NCBI GenBank assembly: GCA_022376515.1 | Contig: WTXI01000107.1 | Span: forward strand, 52,663 to 116,662 | Length of the DNA stretch: 64,000 bases | Reading direction: 5' to 3' | Origin: Lactifluus volemus | Taxonomy: Eukaryota; Basidiomycota; Agaricomycetes; Russulales; Russulaceae | Part shown: in pieces, positions 52,925 through 63,909 of the stretch | Layout of the letters: every line of letters begins with the position of its first letter | Numbering within the stretch: position 1 is the first letter of the stretch | Notes under the pieces: model-generated | The model's database searches: none | Told to the model about the DNA's origin: nothing | Seen by the model: only the letters and a program-made list of their open reading frames with translations | Made by a program: the position numbers and the translations under genes

Positions 52925-53801
52925 TGTAAGGCGTCCCTAATAGATGCCTTACCATAAATATTATTACTCACACATGATCTACATTCGTTGTGTGAAACGA
53001 CTAAGATAAAATACTGCTTAGGATCGAAGATCCTAAGCAATCTAGTTGGAACGGGCCGGCTCGAGACTGGCGTCGCATGACGTGCAAGTCGCGCGAGCGG
53101 CCTCCCGGACCGGCCCGAGCCCACACTGGGCTTGAGCCAGAAATAACGAGAACGCGAGGTCGCCAACCCTCGCGATCATAAATATCATGCACACTGAAAC
53201 AAATGTGCACCAATATAATTTATTGAAGTTTCATAAATCAAATAATAATGAGCGATGAGAGATATCGCCTCTGATGAGTCGTTGCACCAGCGGCACAGGC
53301 GGTCCGATTCGAGGGGCTACTACGTGCCAGGCCCACGACTCGCGTCAGTAACACTGGCGGCCCGGTCCGCCTAGATAGTAAATAATTAGGCAACGCTGCG
53401 ACATTCTGCGAGCGTTGCACATTGATTCTAGCAGTGCACCCCGGTGGGGCGGCCTGCAATAAATAAATTAAGTACCCTAAATTACTGAGGCGCGTGAAAA
53501 CCGCGCGATTACGAAGATGTTTCATAAGTAAGTGAAACATGTCGCGATCCTCTTGATCGCGACAGATCGGACTATGATTATTATAGATCTAGGGTAGTAG
53601 AACATGTATTTATTTCGCCTGCCTTCCCCGATGGAAGACAGACTTACTACTCCTACATAGCACTGACAATAAACCGCAGATTCAGCTGGTTCTGTTGTTG
53701 TGTGCCTTTGGAGAAGTTTTAAAGTCAAAATCTCATTCATAATCTAATCTACAACAGGACTTTGTAACGCTAGAGACTACTCGCGGTACCAAAGTCTTAC
53801 A
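52925..53801 (+). repeat. 3' LTR of element Y
   Basis: 877 bp, identical in length and almost in sequence to the left LTR. Small antisense ORFs recur in both LTRs only because the LTRs are copies. Confidence 0.95.
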
Positions 53802-53806
53802 CCACC

Positions 53807-56499
53807 GGTACGTCAGCATGATCGATTTCGCGTCCGGATTCTATGCTGTCGAAATCGACCAGGAGTCATGCCCGTACACAGCATTCTACATAGAAGGCTT
53901 GGGGCACTTTTGGTATGCACGGATGCCCTTCGGACTAACGGGAGCACCAACTGCGTTCGCGGCGATGGCGGCCAACCACCTGCATGACCTCATAGCAGAC
54001 GAGACGTTAGAGATATTCGTCGATGATGGGGGCATGGCTGCAGACACATTCGAAGGGATGAAGGCCAAGCTCGTAAAGATATTGGATCGAGTCCGTGACC
54101 GAAAACTCTCCCTATCGGCCGCTAAGTCGAAGCTCTTCATGTCGGAAGCCACATTTGCGGGAGCACGGGTAGGCGTGAAAGGAGTGCTACCTGACCTCAC
54201 AAAGTTGACGGCGATAGTGGACTGGAAGAGGCCAAGCAACGCCCTGAACCTTGTATCCTTCCTGGGCCTGACGGGGCACTTCAGGGACCTAATACGAGGG
54301 TATGCGCGAATAGAAGGACCGCTGCGAGACCTACTAGCAGAAGTGGCACTGCCACAACCGTGCACGAAGACATCGTACCACAAAGTCATGGCGGCACACA
54401 ACCTCGAGCCCAAGTGGAGCGAGCCACAAACAAAGGCATTCCTCGACCTCAAAATTGCGATCACATCCGAGCCAATACTGCGAGGCCCAAGATGGGATGG
54501 TACACCGTTCGTAGTTACGACAGATGGGTGCATGGATGGGTTTGCTGGCGTGCTGGCCCAGAGATCTCCTCACACAAAACCGGACGGTAGAGTGACGCAG
54601 AAGCTACATCCGATCGCGTTTGCATCCAAGCGCACATCTACAACGGAAGCTAAGTACAAACCGTTCTTGTTGGAATTCGCTGCCCTTAAGTTCGCACTAG
54701 ATAAATTCTCAGACATAGTGTGGGGTTTCCCAGTGGAGATTGAAACGGACTGCCAAGCCCTCCATGACACGCTCCTGAGTGAGAAGCCGAACGCAGTCCA
54801 CGCACGATGGCGAGATGGTATATTAGCCCACCAGATTGTTGATGTACGCCATGTCCCAGGTAAGATAAATGTAGTAGCGGACGGCCTCAGTCGACAATGG
54901 GAAGGACAACAAGCAACAAGCGAAGACGGGCACACATGGACAGTGAGCCCAGATAGGGACGACCAGGTGGGACTGGTCAACGACATCCTCCTAACCCTTG
55001 ATGGGGCAACAGGGGAACAAATAGAAGCACTGCGGGAACGCCTTAAAAGTGAGCACCTGTTTATTGAGGTAATAGACGCTATCCGAGGACAGGACAGTGC
55101 GAAAACGGTGCGAGACCGAAAGCGAGCCCGACATAGAGCATCCCAATACATCCTCGAGGATGGGAGGCTATGGAAGCTGCACGGTGGCACAAGTACGCGA
55201 GCACGAACCAGAACAGAGTGCGTATCAAGGACAGAGGCAGAAGCGATGGCAAGTGAGCAACACCGACAAGGAGGCCATATGGGACGAGACAGTGTCAAGG
55301 TCGCACTGATGGATCGAATCACAAGCCCAGATTTTGACCTCGCGATAATGCGGGCAATACGCAGCTGCGCACAGTGCAAGAGCTTTGGGCCGACCCGGCT
55401 AAATGCGCTGCTCCAGCCAATCACCAGGCGGCACCCCTTTGAACTGCTGGTAGGGGATTATCTATCCATGCCAGTGGGGAAAGGTGGGTACCACACGATC
55501 GGCCTGTACCTAGACACGTTTTCGCAGCACGTGTGGGCCTTCAAATACAAATCCGCAGGCATGGCAAAGACGACAGTTGACGCACTCAGCACCATCAGCA
55601 AGAATTTCGTGGCACCAGAAGCGTTCATGACGGATGGCGGCTCGCACTTCAACAACACAACAGTGCGGGAGTTCTGCGAGGCCCAAGCATGCAAGCACCA
55701 CGTCACCCCGGCATATTCCCCATGGGTCAACAGACTAGTGGAGGGCACAAATAAGATCTTACTACACGTTCTGAAACGCATGTGCGCACCCGAGATTGGC
55801 GAACAGGACGACGATGGAAGCTGGGGGGACCTCCCCAGAGCATGGCCAGACCACCTCGACGCCGCAGTTGCTGCACTCAATAGATGTATCTTACCCGCAC
55901 TCAAGTTCACACCCAAGGAGCTGCTGCTCGGAACGGCAATCAACACTCTGAGAACGACAATGGAGACAGCAGGCGGGGAAGCACCGACGGAGGCAGAGGC
56001 AGCGGTGCACATGGCGTACGCAGCACAGCAACGCATCGATGGCTACGAGGCAATAGTCAAGCATGCAATCAGCCAGAAGAATGCATTCGATAGGTGTGTA
56101 ACAAAAAGATCAGGTGAAGTAATATTTCGAGTTGGACAACTGGTACAAGTCTACCGAAGTGACCTAGATTACACATTCAAGACAGAAAGGAAATTGGTCC
56201 CGAAATGGTCCCAGCCATACCGCATCCAAACCCGGATCCGAAACGCGTACACTCTCGAGAGGCTCGACAACACCGAGGTGGAAGGGGAGTTCAGCGCAAG
56301 AAGGTTGAGGGAATTCACTCCGAAACCAGATGGGAAGTTGGAAACTGAGCAGGAAGAGTGGCTGAAGGATAACCCAAACTGTGAAGAGGCAAAAGCGGTG
56401 CGGACACTGCTATTCGTGAGGGGGGAGCATGGAATAGGGGATAAGGAACAGGCAGGCCGAGGCGCAGAGGACAGGCACAGAAAGTGGCTGAGCACGTAA
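53807..56499 (+). CDS. Gag-pol of element X, 3' part (RT, RNase H, integrase)
   Basis: Continues the X frame after Y: YVSMIDFASGFYAVEIDQ, the RT active site IFVDDGGMA (FVDD, a variant of YxDD), RNase H with VVTTDGCMDGFAGVLAQ and VPGKINVVADGLSRQW, and integrase with catalytic acids in LLVGDYLSMP, MTDGGSHFNN and NRLVEGTNK. A C-terminal domain with VGQLVQVYRSDLDYTF follows. No chromodomain is seen. The stop lies inside the right LTR (56497-56499). With Y removed, one uninterrupted gag-pol frame results, so X was probably competent for this part when Y arrived. Confidence 0.88.
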
Positions 56500-56576
56500 A
56501 CTAGACCGCTGATGTAATGAAAAGGAACAGTTCTTGACGTGTTACGACGACTCGAGTGGCAGGAGACGACCCTCCA
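56430..56576 (+). repeat. 3' LTR of element X
   Basis: 147 bp, preceded by the purine tract GAGGGGGGAGCA and followed by the ACGT duplication and the resumed gag of W. Confidence 0.9.
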
Positions 56577-57053
56577 ACGTCCACCGCTCCCAGAGGCTAC
56601 CAGCAGCGAGTCCCGGCAACAGAGGTGGAGAAAGCAGACATAAGGCAACGACTAACCGTGTACCTACACCAGCTGGACACCGACGCAGGCCAAGCCACGT
56701 ACCGACGACAGATGGCACAGTGGCGAGCAGGTAGAGGCAGCAACGACCCAGTCACACCCGCGACACCGGTCCCGCTGAGGCCAGGAACGGCAGCGGTGTG
56801 CAGCAACGAATGCTACAGGTGCGGCACGCACGGACACATATCATCGCAGTGCCCAGTTCCCGACGGCCACGTGAACAAGTTGTCAGCGGAAGAAGCTAGA
56901 TGGAGAGTACTCTGCACAGGCGTGCTGGGACGGTCCAGTAGGGCCCAAGCGAACCAGGTATTCCTGGTAGACGGCAGCACGGGGACGGTTCAGGAATGGG
57001 ACGGAGGAGATCAGTATGACGACACGGGAAATGGAGAAGGGTCGACTGCATAA
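56577..57053 (+). pseudogene. Gag of element W, C-terminal part with zinc knuckle
   Basis: Frame resumes as TSTAPRGYQQRVPATEVEK and reaches a canonical CCHC knuckle CYRCGTHGHISSQC (C-x2-C-x4-H-x4-C). The protein ends at TAA 57051. The following protease lies in another frame, so either a programmed shift or a frameshift mutation separates gag from pol in W. Confidence 0.75.
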
Positions 57054-57085
57054 GCGGTGGACAGGCGACCCCAAAGACCACACCA

Positions 57086-58430
57086 GTGCCGACACAGCAG
57101 AAAAGAACAGGCAAAGGAGAATCGGGGAAGGAGGCACAGTTAGGACGTTCAGAGACACAGGCAGAGTGTACGCGCGAACAATGTGACATGATCGATCTGT
57201 ATGCGATCGGGGGAACGAGCAAAACAGCACGACCGTTCGTCCACGAGGTCTGGCTACAAGGTCCACGAGGCGAGATTGTTCAGGTGCGCGCGATATTTGA
57301 TGATGGCGCGATGATCTGCGCAATGAGCACAAGCGTTTTCGAGCACGTCAGGCACCGCCTCGGGGCATGGAAGCCATCAACACGTGTACTACGCATGGCC
57401 AATGGCGCAATCGCAAAGTCGGAAGCGACCTGGTCAGGGACAGTGGAACTCGACGGAGTCAGAGCAGCAGGCACGTTTGAAGTCTTTGACAGTGCAGGCG
57501 GATGGTCCTTCCTACTGGGGAAACCAATGCTCCAATCGTTCCGAGCACATCACGACTACGAGTGCGATGAAATTCAGGTGAGTGACACCACATGGAAGAC
57601 AACCCTGACGAACCAAGTAGGTGACCCATACTACGCCCGCAAAGCTAGCCAAGGAATACCAGAAGCAGCAGACTGGAAACAACAGTTCAAGAAACACAAC
57701 CAAGCAGTGGTGCTAACGACCACCATCGAGACACGAGAAGGACAAAAGGCGGACGAGAAAACGCTGAAGCGCCAGGTGGAACCTTTCCACCCCAAGCGGG
57801 TGGACGACATATGGAAGGCAATCAAAGTGGGAACAGACCTAACCGACAGTCAAAGAGACCAGGTACGTGCACTGGTAGGAGCATATGCTGACTGCTTTGC
57901 TCTTTCAGTGCGTGAGGTAGTGCCAGCGAAAGACGCCAGGCTACACCTGGGAATACCGACCAACGCCCAACTACCGACCAAAGCGAGACAACGCATGTTC
58001 ACGCCTCCCCAGCGACGATACCTACACAAGAAGGTCCTAGAAATGCTAGAAGCCGGCATTATCGAACGCGCGGACCCAGCAAAAATCAAATGCGTGTCGC
58101 CGGCCACGCTAGGGCAGAAGTAGCACGACGGAGCCGGGTTAACGCTGGAGGAGCTCCAGCGGAAAGTAAACAAGGAGTGCGAGGCAGCAGGGTTGGTGCC
58201 CCACTTCCAGGTGCCACCCACACACGAACCAGAACCAGGAGAAACAGTTACAAAGTATGAGGATCAGAAGTGGCGAATATGCCAAGATTTTCGGGAAGTA
58301 AACAAGCACTCCAAAGTAGCCCCAATGCCACAGGGCGACATACGGGCAAAGCAACACAGATTGAGCGGCCACAGGTACGTCAGCACGATTGACTTCGCCT
58401 CAGGGTTCTATGCTGTCGAAATCGATCAGG
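57086..58430 (+). pseudogene. Protease and RT start of element W, cut by element Z
   Basis: Protease motif AIFDDGAMICAMS and the segment GGWSFLLGKPMLQSFRAHHD match X closely. A TAG at 58121-58123 replaces the CAG of X in LGQKQHEGAG. The frame then continues through WRICQDFREVNKHSKVAPMP and RLSGHRYVSTIDFASG, and ends at VEIDQ where the LTR of Z begins at 58431. The uninterrupted RLSGHRYVS here is the empty-site proof for insertion of Y into X. Confidence 0.85.
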
Positions 58431-58877
58431 TGTTACGGACTTGTCTAGACCTCTGCCTCCCTGTTGCCTCATGTTTTTCATTTCCGTCTATATTCTCGCT
58501 TACGGACAGAGCCTCACCTTGTACGACACGGAACAGCATGTTCATGACTCACAGTGACTCTTATGACATCATTAGCCTAGAACTTCGATGATGTCGTAGT
58601 TAGATCCAGGCTCATGACATCATTACTGATGTCACTCGCCCTTTGCCCTGTACAGTATATAAAGACCCTTCGACTTGTGTCCTTGCTCTCCAGCTTGGAC
58701 TTCTCTCCAATACTAGCCTCTTGAACCTCCTCACAAATCCCCTTGTGATCCCCTTCTCTCTTGAAGCCCTCTAAGTGCTATAACTTAGCTAGACCCAACT
58801 TTGACTCGCGTCTCTGTTGGTCCCTCCTGAACCAACTTGATCCTATCTTAGGAACTAGGAACAGCTAGTCCCTAACA
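58431..58877 (+). repeat. 5' LTR of element Z
   Basis: 447 bp from TGTTACGGAC to CCCTAACA. It interrupts the RT of W after GATCAGG. A TATATAAA box at 58656-58663 is followed about 30-40 bp later by the C/T-rich TTGTGTCCTTGCTCTCC, a plausible transcription start. The internal sequence begins TAAGTCCAAGCTCCC. Confidence 0.85.
58656..58663 (+). promoter_or_regulatory. TATA box in the LTR of element Z
   Basis: TATATAAA lies in the second half of the LTR, at the place expected for a U3 promoter. Downstream pyrimidine-rich sequence is typical of fungal start sites. Confidence 0.6.
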
Positions 58878-58907
58878 TAAGTCCAAGCTCCCACACACCA
58901 CTGAAAG

Positions 58908-59174
58908 GTGGCAGAACCCCCGAACGACCGCATTGAACATCTGGTAGAGGCGCTCGCCATCCGGATCTCCGCGGAGCAGGAATACTACACAGTACTCCTC
59001 CTACTCGACCTAGCTACAGGTGAAAAGAAGCGAAGGCTCCTGACGGAACTCCACGAACTTGTTCAGACCATCGAACAAGCAGACGAGATCCTGAGCGACA
59101 GTCTGGAAGACTACAGAAGCGAGACGATCCTATTGGAAACGCTTGACCCAGAATTAGAACACGACGGCGCCTAG
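58908..59174 (+). CDS. Small helical ORF in the leader of element Z
   Basis: 88 codons without an ATG at the open end (starts from GTG). It reads as a helical, acidic protein (TGEKKRRLLTELHELVQTIE). It precedes gag by about 55 bp and may be a gag-related leader or a chance ORF. Confidence 0.35.
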   Translation: MAEPPNDRIEHLVEALAIRISAEQEYYTVLLLLDLATGEKKRRLLTELHELVQTIEQADEILSDSLEDYRSETILLETLDPELEHDGA

Positions 59175-59229
59175 ATTCTCATCCCTTTGCCAGAACTGCC
59201 TCAGAAGTCAGCGTACTTGCAGTTGCAAT

Positions 59230-60490
59230 ATGAGCGCGACCCTCCTCAGAATAGAATTCCCCGACAACGAGACACTGATCCCAGTACCCACTCGGTACAA
59301 CGATGACCTACCTGCGCACGTAAAAGGCGGTATATACTGGAACCCCACGGACCGGTGTTACTGTGTTGCACAAGAAGGAGAATCGGTCCGCGTAGAATTC
59401 ATCAATGACGTCTGGCACGCCGTACTGCGCCACCACGAAATACTCAAGTCTTGCCCTGCACTCAGGCTTAATGAAGCGGCAGGAGCAGGATGGTGGTGCG
59501 AGAACGACGCCCAACACCCGAACAACCGCGCTCTCAATGCAATAAGGGAGGACAGTGAAGACGACGGGAGCACAGGGGAACCAGAACCAACGACTCCCCT
59601 GTCCACCCACTCCTACCAAGAACCACCAGCGAACACCCCAATGACCCACCTGGCGGAACAAGTAGACGCCATTACGATAGAACCGGAACCGATACAAGTC
59701 AGAGCAACCATGACCGAAGCACCAATGGCCGTGGCCAACCTAGCAATACGAGGAGGAGGACCACTCCCTCCGATTGCAGATCAGGGTTGGGTGCTTAACC
59801 AAGAAGGAGCACCGCCCCCAAACCCGCCTCAAGGTCCACCTCAAGGCCCACCGCAAGGACCGCCTCAAGGCCCGCCTCATGGAGGAGGACCCCCAGGCTG
59901 GCCCCCGGCTGGACCACCAGGAGGAGGACCCCCAGGAGGCGGACTACCACAAGGGCCAATGCCGGGGCCAGGCTACCTCATGGGAGCGCCCACTGGATGA
60001 CCACCCACCATCTTTGATGGAGATAGGCAGAAGGCAGACGACTTCATGGATGAATGGAACCTCTTCTGCCTTAACAACACCTTCAACTACGCCTTCGCCC
60101 TCCCCTATCAAAGAGTCGCCAACTGCCTGTCCTACATCAAGGGACCCAAGGTCGCCAACTGGAACAGGACCCAGGTCCAGTGGCTCCACAACGTCACAAC
60201 GCGAAACGTGAACCCAGTCGGTTATGACAACCAATGGCTGTGGGACACTTTCGCAGACGAATTTAGGAGCGCGTTCCAAGATACGGCAGCAGAACAGAAC
60301 GTGGAGAGGAACCTCTCCAACCTTCAGATGAAGGGAGGAGAACTGGACACCTACATCAGCGACTTCACGGAACTCGCCAGGAAGGCAAACAGAAGCCTTC
60401 AAGACAAGGGAACCATCATCATGTTCCGACAGGGACTCCAGCAAGCACTACACAACGCCCTCTACCACATCAATCCAGCCCGCGCACCTT
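59230..60490 (+). pseudogene. Gag of element Z, with an in-frame stop
   Basis: ATG 59230 opens a 256-codon frame with a chromo-like or leader region (IYWNPTDRCYCVAQEGESV) and a Pro/Gly-rich tract of PQGPPQGPP type. A TGA at 59998-60000 interrupts it, after which the same frame continues with PPTIFDGDRQKADDFMDEW and the gag core (VANWNRTQVQWLHNVTTR, LDTYISDFTELARKANRSL) to about 60480. There a frameshift passes the protein to the next frame. Confidence 0.8.
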
Positions 60491-60496
60491 CCAGCA

Positions 60497-60973
60497 GTGG
60501 GCGGATGCGGCAAGAGCCGAGCAAGCCAAGTGGGCGGAGTGGGGTGCGCACGGATTCCAGAGCGTGTCAAAAAGTACAAAGAAAGCAAAGACGGCAGACG
60601 CACCTGGCAAGAACGTGCCAAAAACAGACAAAAGGACCGACGCTCCGATGCTATGGACGTGGACAACGTCCAAGTCAACGCCATGACAGACGCAGAAAAG
60701 GACAAACTCATGAAGAGAGGAGCTTGCTTCTTCTGCAAAGAACCAGGGCACATGGCCAGAGTCTGCCCCAAGAAGAAAGGAAGGACGAACACCTGGAAAA
60801 CCACGCCCGAGCGCGTAGTAGCAAAAGAAGCCTCTACAGCCAGCACGGAACCAAGTGAAGAACCAGACGAGGAAAACGGCGACAAGAAAGACTTTCTAGG
60901 AAAAGTCAGAGGAATGACCAGGGAGCAACGCGAAGAGCTCATGGACAGCATGCTGAAAGACGAGGGTTTTTAG
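60497..60973 (+). pseudogene. Gag C-terminus of element Z with zinc knuckle
   Basis: The frame after the shift carries RIPERVKKYKESKDGRRTW, a canonical knuckle CFFCKEPGHMARVC and an acidic tail ending EELMDSMLKDEGF. It lies in another frame than the upstream gag, so a base was gained or lost near 60480-60500. Confidence 0.78.
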
Positions 60974-61740
60974 GCGGCTCTAACCCACCGGCCTGGGAAA
61001 GAGCTATAGAACTGTATCGGATCGGTATTAGGACTCGGAATTCTATGATTTTGAATGTGCCCTACCGATCCATGCAGCGAATGGCCGAAGTAAAAACCCT
61101 TGTGGACAGCGGAGCCACGGAAAACCTCATGGACACCTCCACCGCCTCCTTCTTAAACGTCGCCCTCCAGAAACTCCCCCTCCCCTGAACCATCACCAAC
61201 GCCAACGGTTCTGCTAACACAGCAGGAGCCCTCACCCATTACTGCGAACTCAGGATCAGACAAGGAGACAAAGAAGAAGTACAGAACTTCTATGTCTCAA
61301 CCTGGCTCGGACCGAATCATTCTGGGATACCCCTGGCTGAAAGCATTCCAGCCGAAGTTCGACTGGGAAACCAGTCAGCTCAAGGACCTCCAGTACACCT
61401 GGAAGCCAAGTGGTACGAACGAGTAAAAAAAGACAAGAACGAATGATCGTACGACGAGCACGTGTAGACCCCGCCTGGGAAGAAGGAGACGAAATCATCC
61501 TAGTCAACAAGTCAATATGGCGCAACAGTGGGCGGAAAAAGCAATAAAGATAAAGAAAAAGTGGAAATCCCCCCACAGTACCGAGACTTTGCGGACGTCT
61601 TCTCAGAAGAAGGAGCAAAACGATTTCCACCGTCCAGACCAGAGACCACGCGATCAAACTAAAACCCGAAGCACCTGACGTTATAACTGCAAGGTGTACC
61701 CCTGACCACAGCAGAGAAGCAAGCAACGAAGGAGTGGATT
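60974..61740 (+). pseudogene. Decayed protease region of element Z
   Basis: Fragments in several frames: MQRMAEVKTLVDSGATENLM with the DSGA active site near 61100, then a stop, then SDRIILGYPWLKAFQPKFDW, then PPQYRDFADVFSEEGAKRF. At least three frame changes or stops separate them. The order is right for the protease-RT linker of a gypsy element. Confidence 0.65.
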
Positions 61741-63909
61741 GACGAACACGAACAGAAAAACTACATCGAAAAATCTAACTCCCCCTGGTCGACACCTTGG
61801 TTCTTCATCAAGAAAAAGGATGGCAGCCTTCGCCCCATCCAAGATTATCGCGAGGTCAACAAATGGACGGTCAGAGACGTCTACCCCATGCCGAGAATAG
61901 AGCAGATCATGGAGGAACTCAGTGGCAAGGAACTGTTCACCAAATTCGACATCCGATCAGGGTACCACAACATACGCATCAAAGAGGAGGATCGCTGGAA
62001 GGCGGCCTTCAAGACCCCCTTCGGACTATATCACCCCAACGTCATGTTATTCGGACTAAACAATTCCCCGGCCACCTTCCAACGAATGGCGGATAGAGTT
62101 TTCAAACCTATCTATGACGAGTTCCCTGGAGAGTGTCATGGGTACATGGACGACTTCTTGATAGCCACGCACAAAGACCCAGCCCACCACCGCTTGATAA
62201 CGCGGAAAGTCCTACAGGTATTCCGCGACCACAGCCTATTCCTCAAACTACCCAAGTGCGAGTTTGAGAAAGACGCAGTGGAGTACCTAGGCATCTATGT
62301 GAAGGATGGGACCATCCGCATAGATCCAACCAAGCGGAGTGGCCTGGCAACGTGGCCGCGACAACTGTCTACCGTGACCCAAGTACGGAGCACCCTAGGA
62401 GTCTTGGGGTACCAAAGACCATTCATCAGAGGATTCGCCCACATCGCCAAGCCCCTCACAAGCCTCCTCAAAAAAGGACAAACGTTCAAATGGACGCAGG
62501 AGTGCACAGATGCGCTGAACAAGCTGATTGACATAGTCACTAGCGACCCCGTACTCTTCCGCCCAGACGAAGCCAAGCAGTTTGAACTCGAGGTCGACGC
62601 CTCCCAGTACGCGATAGGAGCCATCCTCTATCAGCGCGATGACAATGGGAAACAAAGACCAGTAGCCTATCACTCAGAAACCCTGAACGAAGCCGAACGG
62701 GGCTATGACATCTTTGATCGAGAACTAATGGCAGTAGTCAAAGGACTGGAAAACTGGCGACATCTCCTACTGGGCGCGCAACATGAAGTTTTGGTGTTTA
62801 CGGACCATGCTAACCTGCAACACTGGCGCAACCCACAGAAAATCAACAGGAGGGTTGCCCGTTACATCCCCCGACTAGCGGAATATAATTACAAACTGAT
62901 CCACAAACCTGGGAAATACAACAAGGCGGACTACCTCTCGCGCCGCCCAGATTATGACCAAGGAAAGGAGGACAATCAGGATGTCACAGTCCTCCCCGAC
63001 TCGGTCTTTGTCCGTGCCATCAGCCTCTCCTCCCTCGAGGAACGCGTCTTTGAGGCGCAAACCCGCACCCCCGCCGAACTCCTCCACTGGTCGGAGCTTC
63101 ACCCCCGCATGCACAAACGGGACGATATCTGGTTCCACGATAACAAACCGGTTGTCGTGGTAGACAACCCCCTGAGACGGGAGATAGTCACTCACTACCA
63201 TGACCACCAGACAGCAGGACACCCTGGAATTTTTTACACCTACCTACTCGTCACGCGCGATTACTGGTGGCCAGATGTCAAACAATTCATCAAAAACTAC
63301 GTGCAAGGATGCGCTGTCTGCCAAGTGACCAAGAGTCGCACCGCTAAACCCAAAATCCCCATCTTCCCCATTACCACAGAACGGAACGCCGCCCCCTTCG
63401 AGACCATAGCCCTAGACCTGATAACCGACCTACCCCTGTCAAAGGGGTATGACTCCATCCTCACGATCACTGACCACGACTGCACCAAAGCAGCCGTCTT
63501 CCTCCCTTGTAACAAAACCATAGACGCACCAGGAGTGGCCTCTCTGTATGCCGAACACGTGTTCCCCCACTATGGAGCCCCTAGAAAAGTCATCTCAGAC
63601 CGAGACCCTCGCTTCACCGCCAACTTTGCGCGAGAGCTCTGCCGGATACTAGGGTCAGCTCAGAACCTCAGTACGGCTTACCACCCACAGACAGACGGAC
63701 AATCAGAGCGCACTAACCAATGGCTGGAGCAGTACTTGAGGATCTATGGGAATTACGAACAAGACGATTGGGCTACCTGGTTACCTACGGCCCAGTACGT
63801 ACAAAGGTCATGGCCTAACGCCACTACAAACAAGACGCCGTTTGAACTCCTCATGGGACACACACCCTCTCTGCCTGATCACCCGATCACGACCAACGTT
63901 CCCTTCTAG
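61741..63909 (+). CDS. Pol of element Z: RT, RNase H, integrase
   Basis: The open frame starts before ATG 61888 (DEHEQKNYIEKSNSPWSTPW, then KKKDGSLRPIQDYREVNKW). RT contains TKFDIRSGYHNIRI and CHGYMDDFLIATH (YMDD). RNase H contains LEVDASQYAIGAILYQ, VFTDHANLQHW and KPGKYNKADYLSRR. Integrase has the HHCC zinc region (HYHDHQTAGHPG, CAVCQ) and catalytic acids in ALDLITDLP, ISDRDPRFTANF and GQSERTNQWLEQY. The frame stops at TAG near 63907, but shifting by one base gives FLEDRQRTLERVREQAQQSI to the window end, so a single-base indel truncates the ORF. The gene continues beyond the window. Confidence 0.9.
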   Translation, partial: DEHEQKNYIEKSNSPWSTPWFFIKKKDGSLRPIQDYREVNKWTVRDVYPMPRIEQIMEELSGKELFTKFDIRSGYHNIRIKEEDRWKAAFKTPFGLYHPNVMLFGLNNSPATFQRMADRVFKPIYDEFPGECHGYMDDFLIATHKDPAHHRLITRKVLQVFRDHSLFLKLPKCEFEKDAVEYLGIYVKDGTIRIDPTKRSGLATWPRQLSTVTQVRSTLGVLGYQRPFIRGFAHIAKPLTSLLKKGQTFKWTQECTDALNKLIDIVTSDPVLFRPDEAKQFELEVDASQYAIGAILYQRDDNGKQRPVAYHSETLNEAERGYDIFDRELMAVVKGLENWRHLLLGAQHEVLVFTDHANLQHWRNPQKINRRVARYIPRLAEYNYKLIHKPGKYNKADYLSRRPDYDQGKEDNQDVTVLPDSVFVRAISLSSLEERVFEAQTRTPAELLHWSELHPRMHKRDDIWFHDNKPVVVVDNPLRREIVTHYHDHQTAGHPGIFYTYLLVTRDYWWPDVKQFIKNYVQGCAVCQVTKSRTAKPKIPIFPITTERNAAPFETIALDLITDLPLSKGYDSILTITDHDCTKAAVFLPCNKTIDAPGVASLYAEHVFPHYGAPRKVISDRDPRFTANFARELCRILGSAQNLSTAYHPQTDGQSERTNQWLEQYLRIYGNYEQDDWATWLPTAQYVQRSWPNATTNKTPFELLMGHTPSLPDHPITTNVPF

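Larger units (their letters stand above)
42267..53801 (+). mobile_element. Chromodomain Ty3/gypsy element Y (young, complete)
   Basis: An 11,535-bp element with two 877-bp LTRs is flanked by the duplication CCACC (42262-42266 and 53802-53806). It sits in the RT domain of X. Removing Y and one CCACC restores the sequence RLSGHRYVSMIDFASG in frame. The order is LTR, ORF1, ORF2 (gag and protease), pol (RT, RNase H, integrase, chromodomain), ORF3, purine tract GTGGGGGAGGG, LTR. The LTRs differ at only one base that I could find, so the insertion is recent. Confidence 0.95.
40026..56576 (+). mobile_element. Ty3/gypsy element X, interrupted by element Y
   Basis: Two 147-bp LTRs (40026-40172 and 56430-56576) are flanked by the duplication ACGT (40022-40025 and 56577-56580). 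Without Y the element is about 5.0 kb with a single long gag-pol frame. Both LTRs start TGGAATAG and end CCTCCA, and a purine tract GAGGGGGGAGCA precedes the right LTR. The insertion lies in the gag of W, which comes back into frame when X plus one ACGT is removed. Confidence 0.9.
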
